A model generated the notes under the pieces. It made no database searches, was not told the DNA's origin, and saw only the letters and a list, made by a program, of their open reading frames with translations. A DNA stretch of 64,000 bases. Origin: Streptomyces acidiscabies. GTDB taxonomy: Bacteria; Actinomycetota; Actinomycetes; Streptomycetales; Streptomycetaceae. The stretch's first letter is position 1, and the number at the start of each line of letters is the position of its first letter. The position numbers and the translations under genes were made by a program. Location: positions 1,384,001-1,448,000 of the forward strand of contig NZ_JAGJBY010000001.1 in the NCBI RefSeq assembly GCF_020010905.1, written 5' to 3'. Below are positions 17,914 through 25,382 of this stretch, piece by piece.

Positions 17914-18755
17914 CGCCTGCCGTCACGGGGGCCGTGCTGCTCGCTGCGGTGACGCACGCCTGCTGGAACGCGCTCGCGCACAAGATCCCCGACAAGCTCG
18001 TGGGGCTCGCGCTGATCTCCGGTGGGGGAGCGGTACTCGGGCTGGTCGCGGCGCCGTTCGTGGGGTTTCCGGACGGGGGTGCCTGGCCCTATCTCATCGC
18101 CTCTGCCGTCATTCACATCGCCTACTTCGCTCTGCTCATGCGGTCGTTCAGGATCGGCGACTTCGGGCAGGCGTACCCCATCGCGCGGGGCAGCGCGCCG
18201 CTGATCGTGACGTTGCTGGCCGCGCTGTTCGCGCACGAGGTGCCGGACGGGTGGGGGGCCGCCGGAATCGCCTTGTCCTGTGCGGGACTTGGCGGGGTCG
18301 CCCTGTGGGGGCTTCGGGGGCGGCGGCCCAACTGGGCTGCTATTTGGGCTGCGTTGGGGACCGGGTTCACTATCGCCCTGTACACCGTCGTCGACGGGCT
18401 CGGTGTCCGCGCATCGGGCTCCTCGCTCGGGTACATCGCCTGGCTGATGGGCGTACAGGGGCTCGTGCTGCCCGTGTATGCCTGGACGCGCTGGCGCGGC
18501 GAGACCCTCGCCCGGCTCAAGCCGTACGCGGGAGTCGGCGCGATCGGCGCCGTACTCTCCTGCGTCGCCTACGGGTTGGTGCTGTGGGCCCAGACGCGGG
18601 CCGAACTCGCGCCGATCGCCGCACTGCGGGAGTCGTCGATCATCGTGGGGGCCGCGATCGGGGCGGTGTTCTTCAAGGAGCGGTTCGGGGCGCCGAGGAT
18701 CGTGGCGGCGGGGGTGCTCGTCGTGGGGATCGGGCTGATGCTGCACGGCAGTTGA
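17910..18755 (+). CDS. EamA/DMT-family transporter
   Basis: 281 aa with about ten transmembrane helices in two EamA repeats; the internal duplication is visible as YPIARGSAPLIVTLLAALF versus LRESSIIVGAAIGAVFFKER. The family exports amino acids and small metabolites. GTG at 17910 overlaps the YbaK stop by 4 bp. The coupling to a tRNA-editing protein could hint at an amino-acid-like substrate, but that is only inference. Convergent with the TIGR03943 gene 17 bp away. Confidence 0.88.
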   Translation: MTPAVTGAVLLAAVTHACWNALAHKIPDKLVGLALISGGGAVLGLVAAPFVGFPDGGAWPYLIASAVIHIAYFALLMRSFRIGDFGQAYPIARGSAPLIVTLLAALFAHEVPDGWGAAGIALSCAGLGGVALWGLRGRRPNWAAIWAALGTGFTIALYTVVDGLGVRASGSSLGYIAWLMGVQGLVLPVYAWTRWRGETLARLKPYAGVGAIGAVLSCVAYGLVLWAQTRAELAPIAALRESSIIVGAAIGAVFFKERFGAPRIVAAGVLVVGIGLMLHGS

Positions 18756-18772
18756 TGGCGCCCGGTGGCAGG

Positions 18773-19480
18773 TCACCCGATCGGCAGCGCGTCCTGGTAG
18801 CCGTTCGAGGGGCGGTCGATCTTCTGCAACGTCCGCCCGTCCAGGGCGACTTCAGCCGTCGGCGTGCCAAGTGCCCCCGCCGTGTGCCACGTTCCCGTCA
18901 CCGACACCCACGTGTCCGCCTTGGGCGGCTCCACCCCGTACACCTTCACCTTCACCGACTGCGCGTCCGCCGCACAGCAGCTGAGGATAAGCCGCGTGAG
19001 GTACCAGTGGTCCGGCGACGAGGTCGGGGTGACGAAGCCCGTCATGGTGACCGGGCGCCCCGCGATCACCTTCGTACGGTCCTGCTGGACCCGCGACGTG
19101 AAGTCCCCCAGCGTGATCGGCAGCGGCGAGGTCGCGGGCAGCGGGTCGAAGCCGTCGTCCGGCGTCACGGCCACCGCTTTCACCGGTTCCCGGGACGCCG
19201 TGTACGACCCCAGCTCCGGCGGCGCGTACACCAGCAGGCTCAGCGCCGGGAGGAACAACAGCCAGGCCACCGGCGGGACATGGGCGCCGTGCGAGTCTCG
19301 GTGACGGTACGCCGACCACGCCTCCGCGAGCCCGAGCAGCAGCAGGACGACGCCGGAGAGGATCAGCAGCGGACGCATCCCCTCCTTCACGTACCGCATG
19401 AACACCTCGGTGAACAGGGCGACTTGGAGAAGCCCCGCGCCGGTCAGCGCCAACAGGGCGGCCTGGAGTACGCGTTTCAC
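18773..19480 (-). CDS. TIGR03943-family permease subunit (DUF1980)
   Basis: 235 aa. Two or three N-terminal helices (LQAALLALTGAGLLQVALF, then LLILSGVVLLLLGLAEAW, LLFLPALSLLVY) precede an extracytoplasmic beta-domain (GRPVTMTGFVTP, LILSCCAADAQSVKVKVYG) containing a Cys-Cys pair that could bind metal. This family almost always accompanies a YraQ-type permease, as here: GTG at 19480 overlaps the permease stop in GTGA. The Bacillus ycgRQ pair is, to my knowledge, zinc (Zur) regulated, which suggests a metal-related role. Confidence 0.88.
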   Translation of the reverse strand: MKRVLQAALLALTGAGLLQVALFTEVFMRYVKEGMRPLLILSGVVLLLLGLAEAWSAYRHRDSHGAHVPPVAWLLFLPALSLLVYAPPELGSYTASREPVKAVAVTPDDGFDPLPATSPLPITLGDFTSRVQQDRTKVIAGRPVTMTGFVTPTSSPDHWYLTRLILSCCAADAQSVKVKVYGVEPPKADTWVSVTGTWHTAGALGTPTAEVALDGRTLQKIDRPSNGYQDALPIG

Positions 19481-20493
19481 AGCAGGGTTTCTCCGATCAG
19501 GGCCGCGCACAGTACCGCCACCACCGTCGTCGCCGCCGAGAAGCGCCAGGCGAACGCGCGGCCGAACGTGCCGGCTTGGAGCGCGATGAGCTTCAGGTCG
19601 ACCATTGGGCCGACGACCATGAACGTGAGCCGCGCGGTGGGGGAGAAGCCGGTCAGGGAGGCCGCGACGAAGGCGTCCGCCTCCGAGCAGACGGCGATGA
19701 CGATGGCCAGCACCGCGAGGAACACCACCGACAGCCAGGGGGAGCCCGCGAACGTGTCGACCCACGTGCGCGGCACGGCGACGTTGAAGGTGGCCGCCGC
19801 CATCGCGCCGATCACCAGGAACCCGCCCGCATGCAGGAAGTCGTGCTGGAAACCTTCCCTGAACTCCGCCCAGCGGCTGCGCCCTTGCTCGTGACCGGTG
19901 TGCCGTACGGTCGGCTTCAGCCACTCCGAGCGGCCGAACCGCAGCCACAGCCAGCCCATCACGGTGGCCGCCGCGAGCGAGGCGACCAGGCGGGCGACGA
20001 CCATCATGGGGGCGCCGGGGAACGCAACCGCCGTCGCCGTCAGGACAATTGGGTTCACCGCCGGAGCCGAGAGCAGGAACGCGAACGCCGCCGCCGGAGC
20101 AACTCCCCTGCCGATCAGGCTGTTTGCCACCGGGACCGAGGCGCACTCACAGCCCGGGAGCACAACTCCCGCCATTCCGGCGACCGGTACGGCCAGCGCC
20201 GGACGCTTGGGGAGGGCCTTGCGGAACACCGACGCCGGGACGAACGCGTTGATCGCGCCCGACAGAGCCGTACCCAGCAGCAGGAACGGCAGCGCCTGCA
20301 CGGTCACCGAGAGGGCTACCGTGCGCCACGCCTCCATCGCCGGGGAGTCGCCCCAGCGGCCCAGGACGACGAGGAGGGCGCCGGGGACGATCGCCGCCGC
20401 GATCAGGAGGAGGGGTCCGTGGCGCGGCCACGAAGGCGGTTCGGGCGCGGGCAGTTCGTCGACCGCGCGTTCCTCTGTCGTCGTCGGCCCCAT
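19477..20493 (-). CDS. YraQ/ArsP_1-family permease
   Basis: 338 aa with eight to ten transmembrane helices. Family signatures are ALPFLLLGTALSGAINAFVP, GVVLPGCECASVPVANSLI (Cys-x-Cys within the membrane) and VCSEADAFVAASL, the latter two being candidate metal or substrate ligands. PF03773 members move arsenicals or unknown metal-linked substrates. First gene of a two-gene operon with the TIGR03943 subunit. The ATG at 20493 lies 20 bp downstream of a set of inverted repeats (20513-20542). Confidence 0.9.
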   Translation of the reverse strand: MGPTTTEERAVDELPAPEPPSWPRHGPLLLIAAAIVPGALLVVLGRWGDSPAMEAWRTVALSVTVQALPFLLLGTALSGAINAFVPASVFRKALPKRPALAVPVAGMAGVVLPGCECASVPVANSLIGRGVAPAAAFAFLLSAPAVNPIVLTATAVAFPGAPMMVVARLVASLAAATVMGWLWLRFGRSEWLKPTVRHTGHEQGRSRWAEFREGFQHDFLHAGGFLVIGAMAAATFNVAVPRTWVDTFAGSPWLSVVFLAVLAIVIAVCSEADAFVAASLTGFSPTARLTFMVVGPMVDLKLIALQAGTFGRAFAWRFSAATTVVAVLCAALIGETLL

Positions 20494-20512
20494 GCCCGCC
20501 CCTGCCGGTCCT

Positions 20513-20542
20513 CACATGTCCTCCACATGTTCCGACCAACAT
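20513..20542. promoter_or_regulatory. Overlapping repeats upstream of the YraQ permease
   Basis: CACATGT occurs twice (20513-20519 and 20524-20530, each containing the palindrome ACATGT). ATGTT-N6-AACAT (20527-20542) overlaps the second copy. The position just before the permease start suggests an operator. It does not match the Streptomyces Zur box I know. Confidence 0.4.
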
Positions 20543-20567
20543 ACCGGGACCGGCCCAGGGTTCTCAC

Positions 20568-21725
20568 TCACCCCGCGAGCGACTCACGTACCGCTCTTAC
20601 CAGCGCCTGCGGCCTCGGGTCGGCGGTCACCGTCCTGCGGAAACCGTTGGTGACGTACCCGAACGCGATGCCCGACTCCGGGTCCGCGAACGCCAGCGGG
20701 CCGCCCCGGCCGGGGTGGCCGAAGGACGTGGGGGCGAGGAACGGGGACGCCGGGCTGTGCAGCATGTACCCCAGGCCGAAACGGGAGTTGACGACCAGGA
20801 CGCGGTCCGGGCCCGACGACTCCTGCGCGCGGGCCAGTTCGACCGTCTCCGGGGTGAACAGGCGCGGTACGCCGTCCAGTTCACCGATCAGCGAGGCATA
20901 GATCCGGGCCAGGCCGTCCGCCGTCGCGAACCCCGTCGAACCGGGCAACTGCGCCGCGCGGTACGCCGGTTCGTTCTCGTCGGCGTCCGCGATCGCGCCG
21001 AACGCCCGTCGGGTGAGGGAGCCGGGGTCCGCGTACGCCTCGGTGATCGCCGGCTTCGGGCGCGACTTCAGCGTGCCCGCCGCCTCCGTCGTCGTCTCCA
21101 CCATCGCCGTACGGCCCACCCGCCATGCCTGTTCCGGCGGGAGGCCCAGCCAGAAGTCCGCGCGCGCCCGTTGGGTGATCTCCGTCGCGATGAACTCGGC
21201 GATCGGGCGGCCCGTGACGCGGCGGACCAGCTCGGCGATCGTCCAGCTGAACGTGTGCGGGTGGTAGCCGTGGGCCGTGCCCGGCGTCCACGCGGGGGAC
21301 TGCGCCGCCACCGCCGCCGCGCCGAGGTCCTGGTCCGCCGCCTGGGCCGCTGTGAGGGGGTGGTCCAGCGCGGGTACGCCCGCCTGGTGCGAGAGGAGGT
21401 GACGGACCAGGGTGTGGTCCTTGCCCGCCGCCTTGTACTCCGGCCAGTACGTGCCCACCGGGGCGTCCAGGTCCAGGGCGCCGCGCTGGTGGAGCAGGAG
21501 GACGGCCGCCGCCGCCACGCCCTTCGTCGCCGAGCGGACGATCTGGGCCGTGCCCTCTTGCCAGGGGGTGGAGCCGGTGACGTCCTGGGTGCCGTACCAG
21601 AGATGTACGACTCTACGACCGTGGTGGTACACCGCTACCGAGGCGCCCTTGTCGTCCAGCGTCTCGAAGTTCCGCGCGAACGCGGTCCTCACGGGTTCGT
21701 AGCCCTCGGCAACTGTGCCGTTCAC
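20568..21725 (-). CDS. Serine hydrolase, beta-lactamase/EstB family
   Basis: 385 aa class-C beta-lactamase fold. The nucleophile is in RSATKGVAAA (S-x-x-K), a Tyr motif is near GYHPHTFSW, and a late GHPGRGG stands where KTG is found in peptidases. EstB-like esterases have this pattern. No signal peptide is present, so it is probably a cytoplasmic esterase rather than a lactamase. GTG start at 21725. It is separated from neighbouring genes by 74 and 101 bp on the same strand. Confidence 0.9.
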   Translation of the reverse strand: MNGTVAEGYEPVRTAFARNFETLDDKGASVAVYHHGRRVVHLWYGTQDVTGSTPWQEGTAQIVRSATKGVAAAAVLLLHQRGALDLDAPVGTYWPEYKAAGKDHTLVRHLLSHQAGVPALDHPLTAAQAADQDLGAAAVAAQSPAWTPGTAHGYHPHTFSWTIAELVRRVTGRPIAEFIATEITQRARADFWLGLPPEQAWRVGRTAMVETTTEAAGTLKSRPKPAITEAYADPGSLTRRAFGAIADADENEPAYRAAQLPGSTGFATADGLARIYASLIGELDGVPRLFTPETVELARAQESSGPDRVLVVNSRFGLGYMLHSPASPFLAPTSFGHPGRGGPLAFADPESGIAFGYVTNGFRRTVTADPRPQALVRAVRESLAG

Positions 21726-21826
21726 CGCGGTCCTCTCGGGTTGGCCTCTGACGTCTGGTGCAACGTCTGGGGTCAGCCTGCGATTCCTTGGTTGTGGAAG
21801 CGGTTACTTCGTGTTGCCGTGGGGTG

Positions 21827-22276
21827 TCAGCCCAGGAGAATCGTTACGTCGATGTTCCCGCGCGTCGCGTTCGAGTACGGGCAGACCTGGTGCGCGGCGT
21901 CCACCAGCTGGGCCGCGATCTCCGCGTCCAGGATGGGGAGGGAGACGCTGAGGGCGACTGCGAGGCCGTAGCCCTTGGTCCTGTTCGGGCCGATGCCGAC
22001 CTTCGCGGCGACCGTGGAACCCGTCAGGTCGTAGCCCGCCCTGTTCCCCACGAGGATCAGCGCGTTGTGGAAACACGAGCTGTATCCGGCCGCGAACAGT
22101 TGCTCCGGGTTCGTGCCGTTGCCGTCGCCGCCCAGCTCCGGGGGCATCGCCACCCTCAGCTCTATCTGGCCGTCCTGGCTGGTCACGTACCCGTCCCGAC
22201 CGCCGTGCGCCGTCGCCTCCGCGACGTACATGATCTTTGTCGGGCGCGTGTCTACGGCAGCGGCGCCTTCTGTCAT
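21827..22276 (-). CDS. ohr: Organic hydroperoxide resistance protein (Ohr)
   Basis: 149 aa OsmC/Ohr peroxidase that reduces organic hydroperoxides with two cysteines. Both are present: Cys68 in GYSSCFHNAL and Cys132 in HQVCPYSNATRG, with Arg41 in the expected position. ATG at 22276 follows a GGAGGT-type site, and 27 bp upstream is an 18-bp perfect palindrome (22304-22321), a good OhrR operator. Candidate OhrR is encoded 1.2 kb away at 23449-24627 on the same strand, with the IMPase-like gene between them. Confidence 0.95.
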   Translation of the reverse strand: MTEGAAAVDTRPTKIMYVAEATAHGGRDGYVTSQDGQIELRVAMPPELGGDGNGTNPEQLFAAGYSSCFHNALILVGNRAGYDLTGSTVAAKVGIGPNRTKGYGLAVALSVSLPILDAEIAAQLVDAAHQVCPYSNATRGNIDVTILLG

Positions 22277-22303
22277 GGCGGGACCTCCCCCGGGTTGGCC
22301 AGT

Positions 22304-22321
22304 TACCTTGTGCACAAGGTA
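22304..22321. promoter_or_regulatory. TACCTTGTGCACAAGGTA palindrome, OhrR operator candidate
   Basis: Perfect 18-bp inverted repeat between ohr and the divergent IMPase-like gene. Its centre TTGTGCACAA fits MarR/OhrR operators. No second copy was noticed at the nickel transporter/ohrR promoter. Confidence 0.75.
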
Positions 22322-22457
22322 CTGGCCGGTAGGTAGGTGGGGCGGAGCGGGGGTGGTAACCGGGGGTAATGCGAGGTGGGGGGTGTGGAGGTGGTGGGGA
22401 GGAGTGGTGTCGGATGTCGGGTGTCTGGTTCCGGGGTGGGCGGGGCAGGAAGCGCGT

Positions 22458-23681
22458 ATGAGCATCGACGGTGCGGTTCCCTCGGTTGATCCCTCTCTGC
22501 TCGACTTCGCCGTGCGGCTTGCGGCTGAGGCTGGGCGGGTTTCCCGGGAGCGGTTTCTCGGTGGGGGGTGGGGGGTTCGGCTTAAGGGGGACGGGAGTGA
22601 GGTCACCGATGTCGATGTCGAGGTCGAGGAGTTGATCCGGGGGGAGTTGGGGCGGCGTACTCCTGAAGACGGGGTGTTCGGGGAGGAGTTGGGGGTCGAC
22701 CCGGGTGCGTCCGGGCGGCGGTGGGTCATCGATCCCGTCAACGGGACCGCCAACTTCGTGCATCGGGTGCCGTTGTTCTCCAACGACCTTGCTTACGAGG
22801 ATGAGTTCGGGCCGGCCGTCGGGGTGGTCGGGATGCCGATGAGCGGGGAGATTCTCGCTGCCGGGCGGGGGTTGGGGTGTTGGGTGGTGAGAGGGCCCTC
22901 GTACGAGTTGGGGGATGCTCGACGGGTTCGGGTCTCCGCGCGGGGGGAGTTGCGGGGGGCTCGGGTTCAGGCGCACAACTTCGGGGCCTGGGACGGGGAG
23001 TTGCTCGCGGCGTTGCATCGGCTCGTGCTGTTGGTGCCGTCCACGGGGTGTATGGCTGCGGTGGCAACTGGGCGTGCGGACGCGGCCGTTATCGCCGGGC
23101 CTGCCATGGGGTACGAGGATGTCGCCACCATGCCGGTCATCGTGACGGAGGCTGGTGGGCGGGTCAGTGATCTGCGGGGTGCGGATGTTCTGGCGGGGGA
23201 TAGGTCTGTGCTGGTGTCCAACGGGGCGCTGCACGATGCGTTGTTGGAGGTGGTGGGGGAGGGGGCGCACAGTCGGGATCTGAGGGAGCTGCTTGGCGGG
23301 GGGGGGGGAGCCGGGTTCGCCAAGTCGCGTTCGCTGAGCCGGGTTCGGGAAGCCGCGTTCACGCTAAGCCCCGTCCGCACTGAGGGTTCGCGCCGAGCCG
23401 CGTTCACCCTGAACCGCGTTCCCCAACTCGCCCTCCCCGTCCCCCCCTTCACCTCGCCCTCTCCGCAGCCCCCTCCGCCCTCTCCGTCAACCCCCACAAC
23501 TCCGCCCGCAAACGCTCCACTTCCGCCTCGCCCAACCCCGTCGCCGACAGCAGCGCGCCCGGTACCCGCGCCGCCCGGCCCCGGAGTTCCTCGCCCTGGC
23601 CCGTGCAGGACACGAGGACCGAGCGTTCGTCGTGCGCCGAGCGTGTGCGGTGGATCAGGCCGGCGCCCTCCATGCGCTTGA
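22458..23681 (+). CDS. Inositol monophosphatase-family protein with altered metal site
   Basis: The IMPase fold covers about residues 10-275: KGDGSEVTDVD, FGEELG (Glu metal ligand), WVIDPVNGTANF and MGYEDVATMPVIVTEAGG. The normal signature is DPxDGTxNF; here the second Asp is Asn95, so one metal ligand is changed. HisN-like histidinol phosphatases are the closest type by pattern. As read, the frame continues 130 residues past the domain as Pro/Arg-rich sequence and overlaps ohrR by 233 bp on the opposite strand. This depends on an 11-G run at 23298-23308. One G fewer gives a stop at 23335-23337; one more gives a stop at 23381-23383. The tail is therefore probably not real. Confidence 0.75.
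   Translation: MSIDGAVPSVDPSLLDFAVRLAAEAGRVSRERFLGGGWGVRLKGDGSEVTDVDVEVEELIRGELGRRTPEDGVFGEELGVDPGASGRRWVIDPVNGTANFVHRVPLFSNDLAYEDEFGPAVGVVGMPMSGEILAAGRGLGCWVVRGPSYELGDARRVRVSARGELRGARVQAHNFGAWDGELLAALHRLVLLVPSTGCMAAVATGRADAAVIAGPAMGYEDVATMPVIVTEAGGRVSDLRGADVLAGDRSVLVSNGALHDALLEVVGEGAHSRDLRELLGGGGGAGFAKSRSLSRVREAAFTLSPVRTEGSRRAAFTLNRVPQLALPVPPFTSPSPQPPPPSPSTPTTPPANAPLPPRPTPSPTAARPVPAPPGPGVPRPGPCRTRGPSVRRAPSVCGGSGRRPPCA
23298..23308 (+). repeat. 11-G homopolymer at the 3' end of the IMPase-like gene
   Basis: The length of this tract decides which of three C-termini the IMPase-like protein gets. It is either a sequencing-length error or a slippage-prone site. Confidence 0.9.
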
Positions 23682-24627
23682 GGAGGGGCGACATGGTGCC
23701 GTAGTCCAGATGGAGGGTGGACGACAGGTGCTTGACCGTCGTCTCGCCCTGCTCCCAGAGGGTGAGGAGGACGAGGTACTGGGTGTACGTGAGCCCCAAC
23801 TCCTCCAGGAGGGGCCGGTACGCGGCCGTCACGGCACGCTGGGCGGCGTACAAGGCGAAACAGAGCTGGTCGTCGAGCCGCAGGGAACCTTGGGGCGCCG
23901 TGTCCTGGCCGGCCTTGCCGCTTCCGGCACCTGGGCCCCCGGCCCCTTGAACCGCCCCGCTGCTCTCCGCGTCCCGACTCACCCCGGCGCTCCCCGACCC
24001 CCGCACTTCCTCGCCGCTCACGGCCTCCTGAGCCGGCCCGCTCGTCACCACCGCACCCTGGACTTCTTCGCCATGTCCCGAACCCCACGCCGCTTGACCG
24101 CCCGTCCGGCCTCGGGCTCGCCCTCCACTCACCGAGTCCTGAACCTTCTCGCCGCGCGCCGTGCCCTGGGCCGACTCGCCGTTACCCGCCGTCCCGTGGG
24201 CCTTCTCACCGCTCACCGGACCCCGCACCGTCGCTCCGCTCACCCGGCCCCGGGCCTTCTCGCCGGTCCCTGCTGCCTCGTCGCCGTGTGCCTCCACGTC
24301 GGCTGCCGGGCCTTCCACCCGCTCACCATCCGCCGCCTCGCCACGCGCCCCGGCGCTGCTCACCCGACCCTGAGGCCGTCCGCCAGTCATCCGCCCCCGG
24401 GACCGTCCGCCACTCACGGCACCTGGGATCTCCTCATCACCGACCCGGCCCTCCACCCGCTCACCATCCGCCGCCCCCCGCACCCCGGTGCCGCTCAGCC
24501 GCTCCCGGCCCCCCTCGCCGGTCACCGCCGTCTCCTCGCCGCCCACCGACCCGCTCACAGACCCCCGCACCCCCGCACCACCCACCGCCGCCCCCTCGCC
24601 CCCGGCCCAGCTCTCCTCGTTCGTCAC
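23449..24627 (-). CDS. ohrR: OhrR-type MarR regulator with long repetitive N-terminus
   Basis: 392 aa if started at GTG 24627. Residues ~245-392 are a complete MarR domain of OhrR type: LDDQLCFALYAAQ with the peroxide-sensing Cys (about residue 253), LGLTYTQYLVLLTLWEQGE, then LDYGTMSPLLKRMEGAGLI. Residues 1-244 are Gly/Glu/Arg/Ser/Val-rich and largely made of 9-residue units such as SGEKAHGTA and SGEEVRGSG. Ordinary OhrR is about 150 aa. The long start is favoured because GTG 24627 overlaps the cbiO stop in GTGA; GTG 23982 would give a 177-aa protein. Probable target: the palindrome upstream of ohr. Confidence 0.85.
   Translation of the reverse strand: MTNEESWAGGEGAAVGGAGVRGSVSGSVGGEETAVTGEGGRERLSGTGVRGAADGERVEGRVGDEEIPGAVSGGRSRGRMTGGRPQGRVSSAGARGEAADGERVEGPAADVEAHGDEAAGTGEKARGRVSGATVRGPVSGEKAHGTAGNGESAQGTARGEKVQDSVSGGRARGRTGGQAAWGSGHGEEVQGAVVTSGPAQEAVSGEEVRGSGSAGVSRDAESSGAVQGAGGPGAGSGKAGQDTAPQGSLRLDDQLCFALYAAQRAVTAAYRPLLEELGLTYTQYLVLLTLWEQGETTVKHLSSTLHLDYGTMSPLLKRMEGAGLIHRTRSAHDERSVLVSCTGQGEELRGRAARVPGALLSATGLGEAEVERLRAELWGLTERAEGAAERAR
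23930..24560 (-). repeat. Degenerate 27-bp (nonapeptide) tandem repeat in ohrR
   Basis: Roughly twenty units with consensus (S/G)-G-E-x-(A/V)-x-G-x-(V/A) stay in frame over about 600 bp within the ohrR N-terminal coding region. Units differ in sequence and occasionally by one residue in length. Confidence 0.75.
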
Positions 24628-25382
24628 GCCCCCATTGTCGCGGAGCGTGGATCGAAGCCGAACGGCAGCTCCAGTCGGTGCGCTCGCATCAGGTCCGCGT
24701 TCGAGAGGAGCTCCGGTGTGCGGTCGTCCGCCGCGATCACCCCCTCGCTGAGGATCAGAGCGCGGGGGCACAGCTCAAGGGCGTAGGGGAGGTCGTGCGT
24801 GACCATCAGTACCGTCACGTCCAGCGACCGCAGGATGTCCGCCAGTTCACGCCGCGACGCCGGGTCTAGGTTCGAGGACGGCTCGTCCAGGACCAGGATC
24901 TCCGGGGACATCGCCAGAACCGTCGCCACCGCGACCCTGCGGCGCTGGCCGAACGACAGGTGGTGCGGCGGGCGTTCCTTGAAGGCCGCCATGCCGACCT
25001 GCTCCAGCGCCTCGTCCACCACCTTCTCCAGCTCCGCGCCCTTGAGGCCCGACGCCGCCGGGCCGAACGCGACGTCCTCGCGGACCGTCGGCATGAAGAG
25101 CTGGTCGTCGGGGTCCTGGAAGACGATGCCGACCTTCCGGCGGATCTCGGCCATGTGCCGTTTCCCGACGGGGAGTCCGGCGACCGTCACCGTCCCCGCA
25201 CCCCCGGTGAGGATGCCGTTCAGATGCAGGACGAGCGTCGTCTTGCCCGCCCCGTTCGGGCCCAGCAGCGCGACCCGTTCGCCCCGCGCGATGCTGAAGT
25301 CGACGCCGAACAGGGCCTGATGGCCGTCCGGGTAGGCGAACGCGAGGCCGGAGACTTCGAGAGATGCGGTCACAGGGTCCAT
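24624..25382 (-). CDS. cbiO: ECF cobalt/nickel transporter ATPase
   Basis: 252 aa ABC ATPase. Walker A is LLGPNGAGKTTLVL, Q-loop VFQDPDDQLF, signature HLSFGQRRRVAVA, Walker B EILVLDEPSSNLDP and H-loop VTHDLPYAL, all complete. It energises the group-I ECF metal importer made with CbiQ and CbiMN. ATG at 25382 (overlapping the cbiQ stop) is used; ATG 25394 is possible. Its stop overlaps the ohrR GTG in GTGA. Nickel rather than cobalt is suggested by the Nur box upstream of the operon. Confidence 0.93.
   Translation of the reverse strand: MDPVTASLEVSGLAFAYPDGHQALFGVDFSIARGERVALLGPNGAGKTTLVLHLNGILTGGAGTVTVAGLPVGKRHMAEIRRKVGIVFQDPDDQLFMPTVREDVAFGPAASGLKGAELEKVVDEALEQVGMAAFKERPPHHLSFGQRRRVAVATVLAMSPEILVLDEPSSNLDPASRRELADILRSLDVTVLMVTHDLPYALELCPRALILSEGVIAADDRTPELLSNADLMRAHRLELPFGFDPRSATMGA

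Noticed and set aside
23337..23681. C-terminal 115-120 residues of the IMPase-like frame
   Set aside because: Pro/Arg-rich, antisense to ohrR, and present only for one length of the 11-G tract.
24288..24869. Pro/His/Arg-rich plus-strand frames opposite the ohrR repeat region
   Set aside because: They mirror the 27-bp repeat on the other strand; the minus strand leads in frame into a real MarR domain and shares the GTGA overlap with cbiO.
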